Shown here: positions 1-9,063 of the stretch, piece by piece
Position numbering within the stretch: the stretch's first letter is position 1
Layout: each line of letters opens with the position of its first letter
Assembly: GCA_902567235.1 (NCBI GenBank)
Contig: CACFLX010000006.1
Location: 24,231-88,230 of the forward strand
Direction of reading: 5' to 3'
Length of the DNA: 64,000 bases
Source: an uncultured Pelagibacteraceae bacterium
GTDB lineage: Bacteria > Pseudomonadota > Alphaproteobacteria > Pelagibacterales > Pelagibacteraceae
Notes under the pieces: model-generated
What the model saw: the letters and a program-made list of their open reading frames with translations, nothing else
Told to the model about the DNA's origin: nothing
The model's database searches: none
Program-made: the position numbers and the translations under genes

Positions 1-52
1 CCATTTTTTTTGGAGTGATTATTTCTTTTTTAACATTTTTTATTACTGACAT
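1..52 (-). CDS. nrdB: Ribonucleotide reductase beta subunit, N-terminus only
   Basis: Partial gene running off the left edge. An ATG at 52-50 opens a frame with no stop to the edge, reading MSVIKNVKKEIITPKKM. It overlaps the last 10 bases of nrdA in another frame. The alternative ATG at 4-2 lies in the same frame. Translational coupling of the beta (radical-generating) subunit to nrdA is common for class I enzymes. The identity as nrdB is inferred from position and an N-terminus typical of short NrdB leaders; 17 residues are too few to prove it. Confidence 0.6.
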   Translation of the reverse strand, partial: MSVIKNVKKEIITPKKM

Positions 53-1980
53 GATAAACATTCCTCATATTCTTGTTCTTCGTTTTGTTGATTTTTAGAT
101 TTATAAACATTGGCCGTAACATCGGTTAATTTTGCATCATTAACATTTTCAGCTCTTTGGATTGACTTAGATCTACAATAATAAAGGCTCTTAAGACCTT
201 TCTTCCATGCCTGAAAATGAATTTGATGTAGTTCTTTTTTATGAATGTCTGCAGGTACAAATATATTAATAGATTGTGCTTGAGATATATGTGGCGTTCT
301 ATCAGCACCTAATTCAACAATCCATTTTTGATCCAATTCAAAGGCTGTTTTGAACACATCTTTTTCTTGCTGTGTTAAGAAATCTAAATGAGATACAGAA
401 CCTTGATTGGTTGTGATACTGGACCATGTTTCATCATCATTTTTATTGTGTTTTTCTAATATTTTTTCAAGATGTCTATTTCTAACATTAAAAGATCCTG
501 AAAGTGTTTTATGTGTAAAACTATTAGCAGCAATTGGCTCAACACCTGGAGAGGTACCTCCACAAATAATTGATATTGAAGCTGTAGGGGCTATTGCTGT
601 TTTGTTTGAAAATCTTTCTTTTATTCCATAATCTGCAGCATCTGGACATGCTCCTCTTTCTTCTGCTAAATCTTTTGAAGCTTTATCTACATCTTTTTGA
701 ATATGTTCAAAAATCTTTTTATTCCAAACTTTGCTCATAACTGACTCAAGTGGAATCATTTTTTTTTGAAAGAACGAATGAAGGCCCATAACGCCTAAGC
801 CTACACTTCTTTCTCTCATAGCTGAGTATGTAGCATCACTAAATTCTTCAGGTGCTCTTTCAATAAAATCTGTTAACACATTATCTAAAAATCTCATTAC
901 ATCGCCTATAAAATTTTTATCATCTTTCCATTCATCATATTTTTCTATATTTAAAGAAGATAAACAACATACGGCTGTTCTATCTCTGCCTTCTTTATCA
1001 ACTCCAGTTGGTAAAGTAATTTCACTACATAAATTAGATGTCTTGACTGTTAATCCAGCAAGCTTATGGTGTTGGGGAATAAGTCTATTTACTGTATCAA
1101 TATAAATTATATAAGGTTCTCCTGTTTCTATTCTTGCTGTTAACAATCTTATCCATAAGTTTCTCGCAGAAACAGTTGACTGAACTACTCCATCTTTGGG
1201 ACTTTTTAGTGCCCATTGTTCATCAAGCTCAACTGCTCTCATAAAAGCATCAGTTACGAGTACACCGTGATGAAGATTTAATGATTTTCTATTTGGATCT
1301 CCTCCTGTTGGTCTTCTCATTTCAATAAATTCTTCTATCTCTGGATGGTCAATTGGAAGATAACAAGCAGCCGAACCTCTTCTAAGTGATCCTTGGCTAA
1401 TTGCCATTGTTAAAGAATCCATTACTTTAATGAAAGGAATTATTCCTGAAGTTTTCCCTACTCTGCCTATTTTTTCTCCAATAGATCTTAGGTTTCCCCA
1501 ATAGCTTCCAATACCTCCACCTTTAGCAGCTAACCAAACGTTTTCACTCCAAAGATCTAAAATTCCATGAAGACTATCATTTGCTTCATTTAAAAAACAC
1601 GAAATCGGTAAGCCTCTTTTGGTTCCACCATTAGAAAGTACTGGCGTAGCTGGCATGAACCAAAGATTACTTATATAATTATATAATCTTTGAGCATGTA
1701 AGTTATCATCGGCATAATGGCTTGCTACTCTTGCAAATAAATCTTGGAAGGATTCGTTAAAACCTAAATACCTATCGCTTAAAGTTGCTTTTCCAAACGA
1801 TGTTAAATTTTCATCTTTGGTTCTATCAATTTTAATTGTTATGCCTTTTGAATTTTGAAATAGTTCAGTTTCATTGTTTAAAGAAAATAAATCTGGTCTT
1901 TTATCTAAGTGGTTTTCTTGTGTTGCTGGTGAAAATTCAGAGACAGCTTTCTTGATAGCTTGAGACAAAACTTTATTCAT
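43..1980 (-). CDS. nrdA: Class I ribonucleoside-diphosphate reductase, alpha subunit
   Basis: Reduces ribonucleoside diphosphates to deoxyribonucleotides in the cytoplasm, using a radical passed from NrdB. The 645-residue protein has the glycyl/thiyl-barrel signature. Cys128 in PISCF and one of Cys338/339 would form the active-site disulfide. The NLCSE motif (Asn316, Cys318, Glu320) carries the thiyl radical. A paired Tyr in SLYYCRS near the C-terminus belongs to the radical relay, and the tail ends in a CLSC redox pair (641-644). There is no N-terminal ATP-cone, so overall dATP inhibition of the E. coli type is not expected. An AGGGAG-like ribosome site lies just upstream of the ATG. nrdB overlaps its 3' end. 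Confidence 0.96.
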   Translation of the reverse strand: MNKVLSQAIKKAVSEFSPATQENHLDKRPDLFSLNNETELFQNSKGITIKIDRTKDENLTSFGKATLSDRYLGFNESFQDLFARVASHYADDNLHAQRLYNYISNLWFMPATPVLSNGGTKRGLPISCFLNEANDSLHGILDLWSENVWLAAKGGGIGSYWGNLRSIGEKIGRVGKTSGIIPFIKVMDSLTMAISQGSLRRGSAACYLPIDHPEIEEFIEMRRPTGGDPNRKSLNLHHGVLVTDAFMRAVELDEQWALKSPKDGVVQSTVSARNLWIRLLTARIETGEPYIIYIDTVNRLIPQHHKLAGLTVKTSNLCSEITLPTGVDKEGRDRTAVCCLSSLNIEKYDEWKDDKNFIGDVMRFLDNVLTDFIERAPEEFSDATYSAMRERSVGLGVMGLHSFFQKKMIPLESVMSKVWNKKIFEHIQKDVDKASKDLAEERGACPDAADYGIKERFSNKTAIAPTASISIICGGTSPGVEPIAANSFTHKTLSGSFNVRNRHLEKILEKHNKNDDETWSSITTNQGSVSHLDFLTQQEKDVFKTAFELDQKWIVELGADRTPHISQAQSINIFVPADIHKKELHQIHFQAWKKGLKSLYYCRSKSIQRAENVNDAKLTDVTANVYKSKNQQNEEQEYEECLSCQ

Positions 1981-2135
1981 TTAACTCCCTTATTTTAACT
2001 GTTTTTTAGTAAAACAACTAGATGTTGTATGTAGATTTCTTTAATATACTATATAAATTAGAAATCAATAGAACATATATAGAACATAATAAATAAATAT
2101 CAATAAAAAAAATAAAAAAATATAAGTATATCAAC

Positions 2136-3590
2136 ATGGAAAATTCAATAAAAATAGATCCATATGGTTTTAGAGAATATGACGCCAGATGGTTGTATGA
2201 AAAAAACGTTAATCTCAAAGGTATTGAAAGCCTAGGAAAAGGTCTTGGAACCCAAATTATAAAACATACAAAAAAAAATAATCCAAGAATAACTGTTGGT
2301 CAGGATTATAGATCATATAGTGAAGAGATAAAACAAAGCTTAAAAAAAGGATTAATTTCTACAGGATGCTTTGTGGAAGATTTAGGATTATCGTTATCAC
2401 CAATGGTTTACTTTTCACAATTTAATTTAAATTCTGATGCTATTGCAATGGTAACCGCAAGTCACAATGAGAATGGTTGGACCGGTGTTAAAATGGGTAT
2501 CAAAAGAGGCTTAACTCATGCACGGGAAGAAATGGAAGAACTAAAAGATATAACTTTAAATCAAAGATTTATTAAAGGAGAAGGTAAAGAAAAAGAAATA
2601 AAAGGTTTTCAAAAAATTTATAAAGATAATTTAATAAATAATAATAAAATCAATAAAAATATTAAAGCAGTAGTAGCATGCGGTAATGGCACAGCGGGTA
2701 TTTTTGCACCTGATATATTAAGAGGAATTGGTTGTGAGGTTATAGAATTAGATTGTAAATTAGATTGGACTTTTCCAAAATATAATCCAAATCCGGAAGA
2801 TATGAAAATGTTGCATGCAATTAGTAAGGCTGTAAAAGACAATAATGCTGATATTGGTTTTGGTTTTGATGGAGATGGTGATCGTTGTGGGGTAATTGAT
2901 AATGATGGTAATGAGATTTTTTCAGATAAAATTGGGCTCTTGATAGCAAGAGATTTATCAAATATTTACAGCAATTCAAAATTTGTAGTAGATGTAAAAT
3001 CAACTGGGCTATTTTCAACTGATGAAATACTTTTAAAGAATAATTGTGAAACTATTTATTGGAAGACTGGACATTCTTACATAAAAAGAAAAGTAAATCA
3101 CGATAAAGCATTAGCTGGTTTTGAAAAAAGTGGACATTTCTTTTTTAACCCACCATTAGGATATGGGTATGACGATGGCATAAATTCAGCTATACAAGTT
3201 TGCAAATTATTAAATAATTCACAAAAAAATATGAGTGAATTGATACAAGAATTACCAAAAACTTATCAAACACCTACTATGTCGCCATATTGTAAAGATG
3301 AGGAAAAATATGATGTAATTGATGATATATCGAAAAAAATAGAAAAAATAAAAAAAGATAAAATAAAAATCGATAATCAAGAAATTATAAATATATTAAC
3401 TGTTAATGGTGTAAGATTCTCTTTTGAAGACGGTTCTTGGGGTTTAATAAGAGCTTCTTCAAATGTTCCTTCATTAGTTGTTGTTACAGAGAGTCCAACT
3501 TCAGATAATAGAAAAAAGAAGATTTTTGAATTTATAGATAATTTACTTCAAAAAACTGGTAAAATTGGCGAATACGATCAAAAAATATAA
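2136..3590 (+). CDS. Phosphomannomutase/phosphoglucomutase (alpha-D-phosphohexomutase family)
   Basis: Interconverts hexose 1- and 6-phosphates for nucleotide-sugar supply. At 484 residues it has the length and four-domain order of AlgC/ManB enzymes. The phosphoserine loop is TASHNENGWTG with Ser109, the metal loop is GFDGDGDR (about 243-250), and the sugar-specificity loop GFEKSGHF lies near residue 330. It stands alone between nrdA (divergent) and tauE (convergent) and is followed by its own hairpin terminator. Whether mannose or glucose phosphate is preferred cannot be told from motifs; family members often accept both. It may feed the rhamnose and glycan genes elsewhere in the window. Confidence 0.92.
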   Translation: MENSIKIDPYGFREYDARWLYEKNVNLKGIESLGKGLGTQIIKHTKKNNPRITVGQDYRSYSEEIKQSLKKGLISTGCFVEDLGLSLSPMVYFSQFNLNSDAIAMVTASHNENGWTGVKMGIKRGLTHAREEMEELKDITLNQRFIKGEGKEKEIKGFQKIYKDNLINNNKINKNIKAVVACGNGTAGIFAPDILRGIGCEVIELDCKLDWTFPKYNPNPEDMKMLHAISKAVKDNNADIGFGFDGDGDRCGVIDNDGNEIFSDKIGLLIARDLSNIYSNSKFVVDVKSTGLFSTDEILLKNNCETIYWKTGHSYIKRKVNHDKALAGFEKSGHFFFNPPLGYGYDDGINSAIQVCKLLNNSQKNMSELIQELPKTYQTPTMSPYCKDEEKYDVIDDISKKIEKIKKDKIKIDNQEIINILTVNGVRFSFEDGSWGLIRASSNVPSLVVVTESPTSDNRKKKIFEFIDNLLQKTGKIGEYDQKI

Positions 3591-3651
3591 ATATTAAATT
3601 CAACTAATAAGAGTTAAAGAAAATTAAGAGAATCGCTTATAAGTAAATTAA

Positions 3652-3690
3652 GGGGCGGTAGAGGGAGACTGAAACCGCCTCTTTTTTTTT
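3652..3690 (+). terminator. Intrinsic terminator after the hexomutase gene
   Basis: GGGGCGGT (3652-3659) pairs with ACCGCCTC (3674-3681), 8 pairs with one G-T wobble and a 14-base loop, followed by nine T (3682-3690). This is the GC-richest stretch in the neighbourhood. The T run touches the stop codon of the convergent tauE-like gene. Confidence 0.85.
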
Positions 3691-4522
3691 ATAAATTTAA
3701 AAACCTATAAATAAATATAGTCCCAACTATAAACAAAAATATTCCAAAAAAGGCCTGAACTTTTGTTTTGTCAATTTTGTGTATGGTATTAGCTCCTACT
3801 CTTGCCATAAAAGTAGTAATAGGAATAAATATTAAAAAAGCAGGTATGTTTATAAAGCCAATACTTAAGGGTAAATTAGCATCTAAAAAAGAGCCAGAAA
3901 TTAGAAAACCAATAGCACCAACTATTGAAATAATTAACCCTATTGCAGCAGCACTACCAATAGCCTTTTTAATAGGATAACCAAAATACCTTAGAACAGG
4001 AACGTTCATTACAGCCCCACCTATTCCCATTGAAGCAGAAACAAATCCTGATCCAAAACCAGTTATAACTCTTGAAAAAAGATTAAATTTTTTTTTAGCA
4101 TTAATAATTTTGTTAGAACTCACCAATAAATAAGTTCCTAAAAAATAAACCACTAGTGAAAAGAACAAAACTAATACTTTTGTTTGCATTAAAGCAGCAA
4201 AAATAGTTCCTGCTAAAACTCCAATTATTACAAAAATTATATAAGTTTTTATTATATTTATGTCCACATAGTTGTTTTTTTTATGGGTAAAAACAGAAGC
4301 TAAAGCTGTTGGTATAATAATTGAAAAAGAAGTTCCTACAGCTAAATGCATTATATAAGATTGATCAACATTTAATGTTTCAAATATAAAGAATAAAAAA
4401 GGAACAGTTATTAATCCTCCGCCAATCCCAAATAAACCAGCAAAAAAACCTACAGGGAAAGCTGTTAGGATCATTAAAATAATAAAAAAAGAATATTCGT
4501 TTGATAAAATTGAACTAATCAA
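3689..4522 (-). CDS. TauE/SafE-family sulfite/anion exporter
   Basis: Predicted inner-membrane carrier of 277 residues with about eight hydrophobic segments. It shows the family's two related motifs: GFFAGLFGIGGGLITVPFL near residue 26, and its repeat SGFVSASMGIGGAVMNVPVL in the second half. Family members export sulfite, sulfoacetate or other small anions. The window also has taurine-type catabolic genes, whose pathway releases sulfite, so sulfite export is attractive but not shown. The start overlaps the end of dusA by 8 bases, suggesting co-transcription behind dusA. Confidence 0.85.
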   Translation of the reverse strand: MISSILSNEYSFFIILMILTAFPVGFFAGLFGIGGGLITVPFLFFIFETLNVDQSYIMHLAVGTSFSIIIPTALASVFTHKKNNYVDINIIKTYIIFVIIGVLAGTIFAALMQTKVLVLFFSLVVYFLGTYLLVSSNKIINAKKKFNLFSRVITGFGSGFVSASMGIGGAVMNVPVLRYFGYPIKKAIGSAAAIGLIISIVGAIGFLISGSFLDANLPLSIGFINIPAFLIFIPITTFMARVGANTIHKIDKTKVQAFFGIFLFIVGTIFIYRFLNL

Positions 4523-5507
4523 TTTGTCCTACTGTATGTGCTTGGGGAGCCAATTTAACCTTATCCATTATATGATCTATTTTTTTAACATCAGCATCTC
4601 TTACACATAAATTTTCACTTAAATATCTTTTCCAAAAATTAGATCCTGTTTGGCCATGAAACAAACCCAAGGTATGTCTCATGATTTGGTTTAGTCTCGT
4701 TCCTTTTTTTGTTTCTTCCTTTACATAAGGAATGAGATTTTCGATAACTTCTTGTCTTGAAGGAGTATTGTTATTTTTATAAATTTCTTTTTCTATTTCA
4801 GATAAAAAGTAAGGAGAATGATAGACCGATCTACCAATCATTACACCATCCACTTTAATTAGATGGTTTTTAATCTGCTCAGTAGAAGTAATACCTCCAT
4901 TTATAATTATTTCTTCATTTTTAAAATCTTTTTTTAAGTTATAAACAACATCATATTTTAATGGAGGAATATTAAGATTTTGTTTAGGTGTAAATTTTCC
5001 TAACATGGCTTTCCTTGCATGTATAATAAATGTTTTAACACCAGTATTTTTTAGTTTATCTATAAATTTATATAAATTTTCATAATCTTCTTGATCGTCA
5101 TAACCAATTCTAGTTTTAACTGTCACTGGAAGATTGGTTGAAGATTGCATTTTACTTAAACATTCAGCTACAAGATCTGGTTCTTTCATCAAACAAGCAC
5201 CAAATTTATTTTTTTGAACTTTTTTGCTTGGACAACCAAGATTTAAATTAATTTCATCATAACCAAATTCTTCACCAAGTTTTGCAGCATTAGCTAAAAG
5301 TTTTGGTGAAGACCCTCCTACTTGAAGTGCCAATGGTTTTTCATTAATGTTGAATGATAAAAGTTTTTTTTTATCTCCTCTGTCAATTGCTTCTGAAACG
5401 ATCATCTCAGTATACAAAAGAACGTTTTTACTAATTAAACGTAAAAAATATCTTTCATGGCGATCTGTGCAATCCATCATTGGAGCAACTGATACTTTTC
5501 TATTCAT
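4515..5507 (-). CDS. dusA: tRNA-dihydrouridine(20/20a) synthase DusA
   Basis: FMN-dependent reduction of uridine in the tRNA D-loop. The 330-residue TIM-barrel protein begins with the Dus signature VAPMMDCTDRHERYFLR, which is the DusA form. It carries NLNLGCPSKKVQ (about 88-98) followed by KFGACLM, with Cys105 the probable catalytic acid. IIHARKAMLGKFTPKQN and INGGITS are phosphate/FMN-binding segments. It lies in a same-strand run MFS-rpoZ-dusA-tauE with gaps of 31 and 25 bases and then an overlap. It is complete, with no anomalies. Confidence 0.95.
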   Translation of the reverse strand: MNRKVSVAPMMDCTDRHERYFLRLISKNVLLYTEMIVSEAIDRGDKKKLLSFNINEKPLALQVGGSSPKLLANAAKLGEEFGYDEINLNLGCPSKKVQKNKFGACLMKEPDLVAECLSKMQSSTNLPVTVKTRIGYDDQEDYENLYKFIDKLKNTGVKTFIIHARKAMLGKFTPKQNLNIPPLKYDVVYNLKKDFKNEEIIINGGITSTEQIKNHLIKVDGVMIGRSVYHSPYFLSEIEKEIYKNNNTPSRQEVIENLIPYVKEETKKGTRLNQIMRHTLGLFHGQTGSNFWKRYLSENLCVRDADVKKIDHIMDKVKLAPQAHTVGQID

Positions 5508-5532
5508 AATATAAGATTGTTATATTATTTAA

Positions 5533-6069
5533 TTAACTATTTGTAGTCTCTGAATCTTTTTGTTCTTCGCTAGCTATTTCTTCGTCCTTTAGATTATCTA
5601 ATGAAACATCTTCTTCTTGTGATTCTTCCGATTCTATAGAAGAATCGCTTTCAATTGATTGCTCTTCTGGAGAATTTTGTAATTCAGCAAGGTCTTCTTT
5701 GGATACTTGAATTTTTTCTGGAACTTTTCTGGCTCTTTTAGAAGGTAATATTGGTACTCCGCTTTTTGAAATTTCACCTTTATAAAGGTTTTCAAAATCA
5801 TCTCCAACTATTTCATCTTCATCAGATGAATCTTCGACCTGTTCAACATGTTTACGAAGTTTATAAACAGCACTTTCAACTAAATCTTTAACTTTTATTT
5901 TTTCTTCAGCAATTTCTCTTAAAGATATAACTGTATTTTTATCTTTATCTCTTTCTATAGTTGGTTCTAATCCAGAATTAAGCTGAGTTGCTCTTTCTTT
6001 TGCAACCAATACTAATTCATATGGACTATCTACTTTATCAATACAATCTTCTACTGTTACACGTGCCAT
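5533..6069 (-). CDS. rpoZ: RNA polymerase omega subunit with long acidic C-terminal extension
   Basis: Omega assists assembly of the RNA polymerase beta-prime subunit. The N-terminus MARVTVEDCIDKVDSPYELV followed by LVAKERATQL is the canonical omega fold, ending near residue 80. The protein then continues to 178 residues. The extra roughly 95 residues are low-complexity and rich in Glu, Asp and Ser (SSDEDE, SIESDSSIESEESQEED), interrupted by a basic patch, SKRARKVPEK. Omega is usually about 70-130 residues, so this is long even for alphaproteobacteria. The tail is probably disordered and its role is unknown. The neighbours are dusA and an MFS carrier, not the spoT context seen in many relatives. 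Confidence 0.93.
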   Translation of the reverse strand: MARVTVEDCIDKVDSPYELVLVAKERATQLNSGLEPTIERDKDKNTVISLREIAEEKIKVKDLVESAVYKLRKHVEQVEDSSDEDEIVGDDFENLYKGEISKSGVPILPSKRARKVPEKIQVSKEDLAELQNSPEEQSIESDSSIESEESQEEDVSLDNLKDEEIASEEQKDSETTNS

Positions 6070-6100
6070 GCGAGCTATTTATACTTGGTAAACTTTAAAA

Positions 6101-7312
6101 TCAAGTGATTTTTACAGGATTTAAATTTTTTCTTATAAATAACAATGAAATTATTGAAATAGAAATATAAGCTGCAGAAACTAAAGAGATTTGTTCTATT
6201 GAAAAACCTCTATCTATTAAAATTCCAAATACAGCTGTTCCAAAAGCTGTAGCAAATACCATTAAAGCAGTGGTAAGGGCTTTAATAGAACCAATATGTT
6301 TTACACCATATATTTCTGCCCAAGTTGATGATCCAAGTACGTTGCAAAGTCCATTTGTAATACCAATTAATCCAAAAAATATAAATGAAGAAAAAGGATT
6401 ATCAAAATAAAATAAAACCATTGCGGCAAAAAATAGAGGAATATTCATATAAATTAAAATTTTTCTACTGGTAAATTTATCAATTAAAAAACCAGAGAAA
6501 ATTAAAGCCACAACTGAAAGCATGGAATAAGACATGAAGGATTGTGCAATTATATATGGACCCCAATTTTTTGAAGAAAGAATAAAAGATTGATAAACAA
6601 AAGTGCCAGTAGCAATAGATGGCATAGCTAACATATTTGCACAAATTATATAAAATCTATAATCTTTTATAACTTCAATTCTTTTCCATTGCTTAAAATT
6701 TTTTTCATCTAAATTATTATCATCCCCTTTTTCTCTTGAATCAAAATCAAGATTTTTTACCAAAAAATAAGAAGAGAGAGGTAAAAAAATTAATACAACA
6801 AGTGAAATTCCTATCCAAATATTTTGCCATACTGTAATTGTTAAAAAATAAATCATTAAAACTGGTAAAATAAATTCTGCTGCGGATAAACCAAACCATC
6901 CAGTACTTAAAGCTTTTCCTCTAGATTTTGTAAAATATCTAGAAATTGTAGTAGTTGCAGTATGAGACATCATACCTTGACCGGAAAATCTCATTAATAA
7001 TATTGCTATAAATAATAATGGTATTGAAGAAATTTTAGAAAAAAAGAAACAAGAAAATGCAAGTAATAAAATTACAAAAAAAGCAAATTTAGAAATATCT
7101 ATGTCGTCAATTTTTTTTCCAACCCAAATTAATATAAAACTACTTAATAGAGTAGCTGAAGCATAAACTGAGCCAAATTGTCCATGAGTAATAGATAATT
7201 CATTTCTTATACTAGGATTAAATATTCCTAAAAAAAAACTCTGTCCAAAACTTGAAAAAAATGTAAATATAAAACCAAATATAACTATTTTTAAACTTAA
7301 ATTTTTAAACAT
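6101..7312 (-). CDS. Major facilitator superfamily transporter
   Basis: Membrane carrier of 403 residues with about 12 hydrophobic helices, and a central charged cytoplasmic loop (DFDSREKGDDNNLDEKNF) between the two halves. The WVGKKIDDIDISK segment after helix 2 is the MFS loop 2-3 motif position. The substrate is not apparent. The start lies only 8 bases from the divergent dehydrogenase gene, so its promoter must overlap that gene or the transcript must be nearly leaderless. It heads a same-strand series with rpoZ, dusA and tauE. Confidence 0.85.
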   Translation of the reverse strand: MFKNLSLKIVIFGFIFTFFSSFGQSFFLGIFNPSIRNELSITHGQFGSVYASATLLSSFILIWVGKKIDDIDISKFAFFVILLLAFSCFFFSKISSIPLLFIAILLMRFSGQGMMSHTATTTISRYFTKSRGKALSTGWFGLSAAEFILPVLMIYFLTITVWQNIWIGISLVVLIFLPLSSYFLVKNLDFDSREKGDDNNLDEKNFKQWKRIEVIKDYRFYIICANMLAMPSIATGTFVYQSFILSSKNWGPYIIAQSFMSYSMLSVVALIFSGFLIDKFTSRKILIYMNIPLFFAAMVLFYFDNPFSSFIFFGLIGITNGLCNVLGSSTWAEIYGVKHIGSIKALTTALMVFATAFGTAVFGILIDRGFSIEQISLVSAAYISISIISLLFIRKNLNPVKIT

Positions 7313-7320
7313 ATTTTTTT

Positions 7321-8190
7321 ATGACTTGTAAAGTTGCTTTCATTGGTCTTGGTGTAATGGGTTATCCAATGGCTGGTTATATATCAAAAGGTGGCCACAA
7401 AGTAACTGTTTTTAATAGAACAAAATCTAAAGCTGAAAAATGGGTGAGTGAATATAAAGGTAATATTGCAGAAACACCCTCTGAAGCTGCTAAGGATGCA
7501 GAATATATTTTTACTTGTGTTGGAAATGATAATGATCTTAGAGAAGTTACATTTGGTGAACAAGGAATTTTTAAAACAATTCAAAAAGGATCTGTGTATA
7601 TCGATAACACAACAGCGTCAGCAACTATAGCAAGAGAAATTTATGACTATGCTAAAAAAAATGGTTTTGGTTCTTTAGACGCTCCAGTTTCTGGAGGTCA
7701 AGCTGGTGCAGAAAATGGCGCACTTACAGTTATGATAGGTGGAGATCAGGCTGACTTTGATAAAGCAAAAGATAAAATTGATTGCTACAGCAAAAAAATG
7801 AAATTACTTGGCAAAACTGGGAGTGGACAGTTAGCAAAAATGGTTAATCAAATATGTATCGCTGGCTTAGTTCAAGGATTATCAGAAGGAATTAATTTTG
7901 GAATGAAAGCTGGGTTAAATATGGAAGATGTTATTGAAGTTATCTCAAAAGGAGCAGCTCAGTCTTGGCAAATGGATAATAGATATAAAACAATGATTGA
8001 TGATAAATTTGATTTTGGCTTTGCAGTTGATTGGATGAGAAAAGATTTAAAAATTGCAATGGATGAAGCAAAAAATAATGGATCTTTGCTTCCAATAACA
8101 GAGATAATTGATAAATATTATGGTGAAGTTCAAGAACTTGGCGGTAAACGTTGGGATACGTCTAGTTTAATAAAGAGATTTAGGAAGTAA
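7321..8190 (+). CDS. NAD(P)-dependent beta-hydroxyacid dehydrogenase (3-hydroxyisobutyrate dehydrogenase family)
   Basis: Oxidises or reduces a small beta-hydroxyacid such as 3-hydroxyisobutyrate, tartronate semialdehyde or succinic semialdehyde. The 289-residue protein has the Rossmann motif FIGLGVMGYPMAG at the very N-terminus, the substrate loop DAPVSGG (120-126), and the catalytic Lys173 with Asn176 in GQLAKMVNQ. Arg or Lys after the first beta-alpha unit (VFNRTKSK) favours NADP. The start is fixed because the nucleotide motif follows at once. It is followed 6 bases later by a PPOX-fold gene. The exact substrate is unresolved. Confidence 0.92.
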   Translation: MTCKVAFIGLGVMGYPMAGYISKGGHKVTVFNRTKSKAEKWVSEYKGNIAETPSEAAKDAEYIFTCVGNDNDLREVTFGEQGIFKTIQKGSVYIDNTTASATIAREIYDYAKKNGFGSLDAPVSGGQAGAENGALTVMIGGDQADFDKAKDKIDCYSKKMKLLGKTGSGQLAKMVNQICIAGLVQGLSEGINFGMKAGLNMEDVIEVISKGAAQSWQMDNRYKTMIDDKFDFGFAVDWMRKDLKIAMDEAKNNGSLLPITEIIDKYYGEVQELGGKRWDTSSLIKRFRK

Positions 8191-8196
8191 TAAAGT

Positions 8197-8796
8197 ATGC
8201 AGCCAGCATACTACGAAGATTTCAAAGAAATAAAAAAGAAAATTTGGTCAATGCTAGATGATGCAGTAACTAATAGAAATTCTCAATTTAGAATTCCAGT
8301 TTTTATTTGTGGAGATCAAAAAGATTTTGATGGAAGAATTGTGGTTCTTAGAAAATCTGATCAAACAAATAATCTTGTTCAATTTCATAGTGATATTAGG
8401 TCCGATAAAATTAATAAATTAAAAAATAATAAAAATGCTTCTATGCTTTTCTATGATAAGGAAGAAAAAATCCAAGTCAGATTAAAGGTTGAATGTACAA
8501 TTAATCACAGTAATGAAATAACTAAAGATTCATGGTCAAAAACAGGACATATCAGTCGAAAATGTTATTTAGTTGAAAATGGACCTGGAACAGAATCTCC
8601 TAACCCAACATCTGGATTAAAACCTGAATTAGACAATTTTGAATTTACTATGAAGCAAAGTGAAGAAGGTTATAAAAACTTTACTGTAATTCAATGTAAA
8701 ATAAAAACTATTGAATGGCTTTATTTAGCTGCCAAAGGTCATCGCAGAGCTAGATTTGAAGTTGATAACAATAAAGAATATTGGCTTGTCCCTTAA
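8197..8796 (+). CDS. Pyridoxamine-5'-phosphate-oxidase-like flavoprotein
   Basis: The 199-residue protein matches the split-barrel PPOX/FMN-binding family. The pattern is a N-terminal RNSQFRIPVF strand, GRIVVLRKSD, LVQFHSDIRSDKINKLKNN, and a C-terminal RRARFEVDNNKEYWLVP, which resembles the Arg-rich end of alphaproteobacterial members. PdxH proper would salvage vitamin B6. Several of its residues are not evident here, so a related flavin or heme-linked role is possible. It sits 6 bases behind the dehydrogenase and 2 bases before a small membrane protein gene, so the three are probably one transcript. Confidence 0.78.
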   Translation: MQPAYYEDFKEIKKKIWSMLDDAVTNRNSQFRIPVFICGDQKDFDGRIVVLRKSDQTNNLVQFHSDIRSDKINKLKNNKNASMLFYDKEEKIQVRLKVECTINHSNEITKDSWSKTGHISRKCYLVENGPGTESPNPTSGLKPELDNFEFTMKQSEEGYKNFTVIQCKIKTIEWLYLAAKGHRRARFEVDNNKEYWLVP

Positions 8797-8798
8797 AA

Positions 8799-9002
8799 AT
8801 GTTTATAAAATTTATTTTCTATTTATCTCTAATAATTTTAGGAATGTTTGCTATGAGATTTGGAATAATCCAAATAAGACAATACAAACAAGGCAAAACT
8901 AAACTTAAAAAAAAGTCATTGGAACAGATTGCTTTTGGAATTTTTTTTATAATAATTTTAGGATTAATTATTTATTCAGTAAATAGCCTACTTTTTAATT
9001 AA
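8799..9002 (+). CDS. Small two-helix membrane protein
   Basis: I do not recognise this family. Starting at the ATG at 8799, 2 bases after the preceding stop, it gives 67 residues with two hydrophobic helices (about 3-22 and 46-64). They are separated by a basic loop rich in Lys and Gln (QYKQGKTKLKKKSLEQ), so both ends are probably periplasmic. An upstream in-frame ATG at 8781 would overlap the previous gene and adds only MACPLK, so it is less likely. Confidence 0.6.
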   Translation: MFIKFIFYLSLIILGMFAMRFGIIQIRQYKQGKTKLKKKSLEQIAFGIFFIIILGLIIYSVNSLLFN

Positions 9003-9063
9003 GAAAATTTAATCTAATGCAGATGATATAAAAAGATCTGTAGCAGCTAAGAAGAGAAACTAG

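Noticed and set aside
2..4. ATG at 4-2 as the nrdB start
   Set aside because: A longer in-frame start at 52 overlaps the nrdA end and gives a coherent N-terminus, so the inner ATG is more likely an internal Met.
2046..2061. Possible NrdR box upstream of nrdA
   Set aside because: Only about 10 of 16 positions fit the recalled consensus, in a stretch that is almost all A and T, and no good second box at the usual spacing was found.
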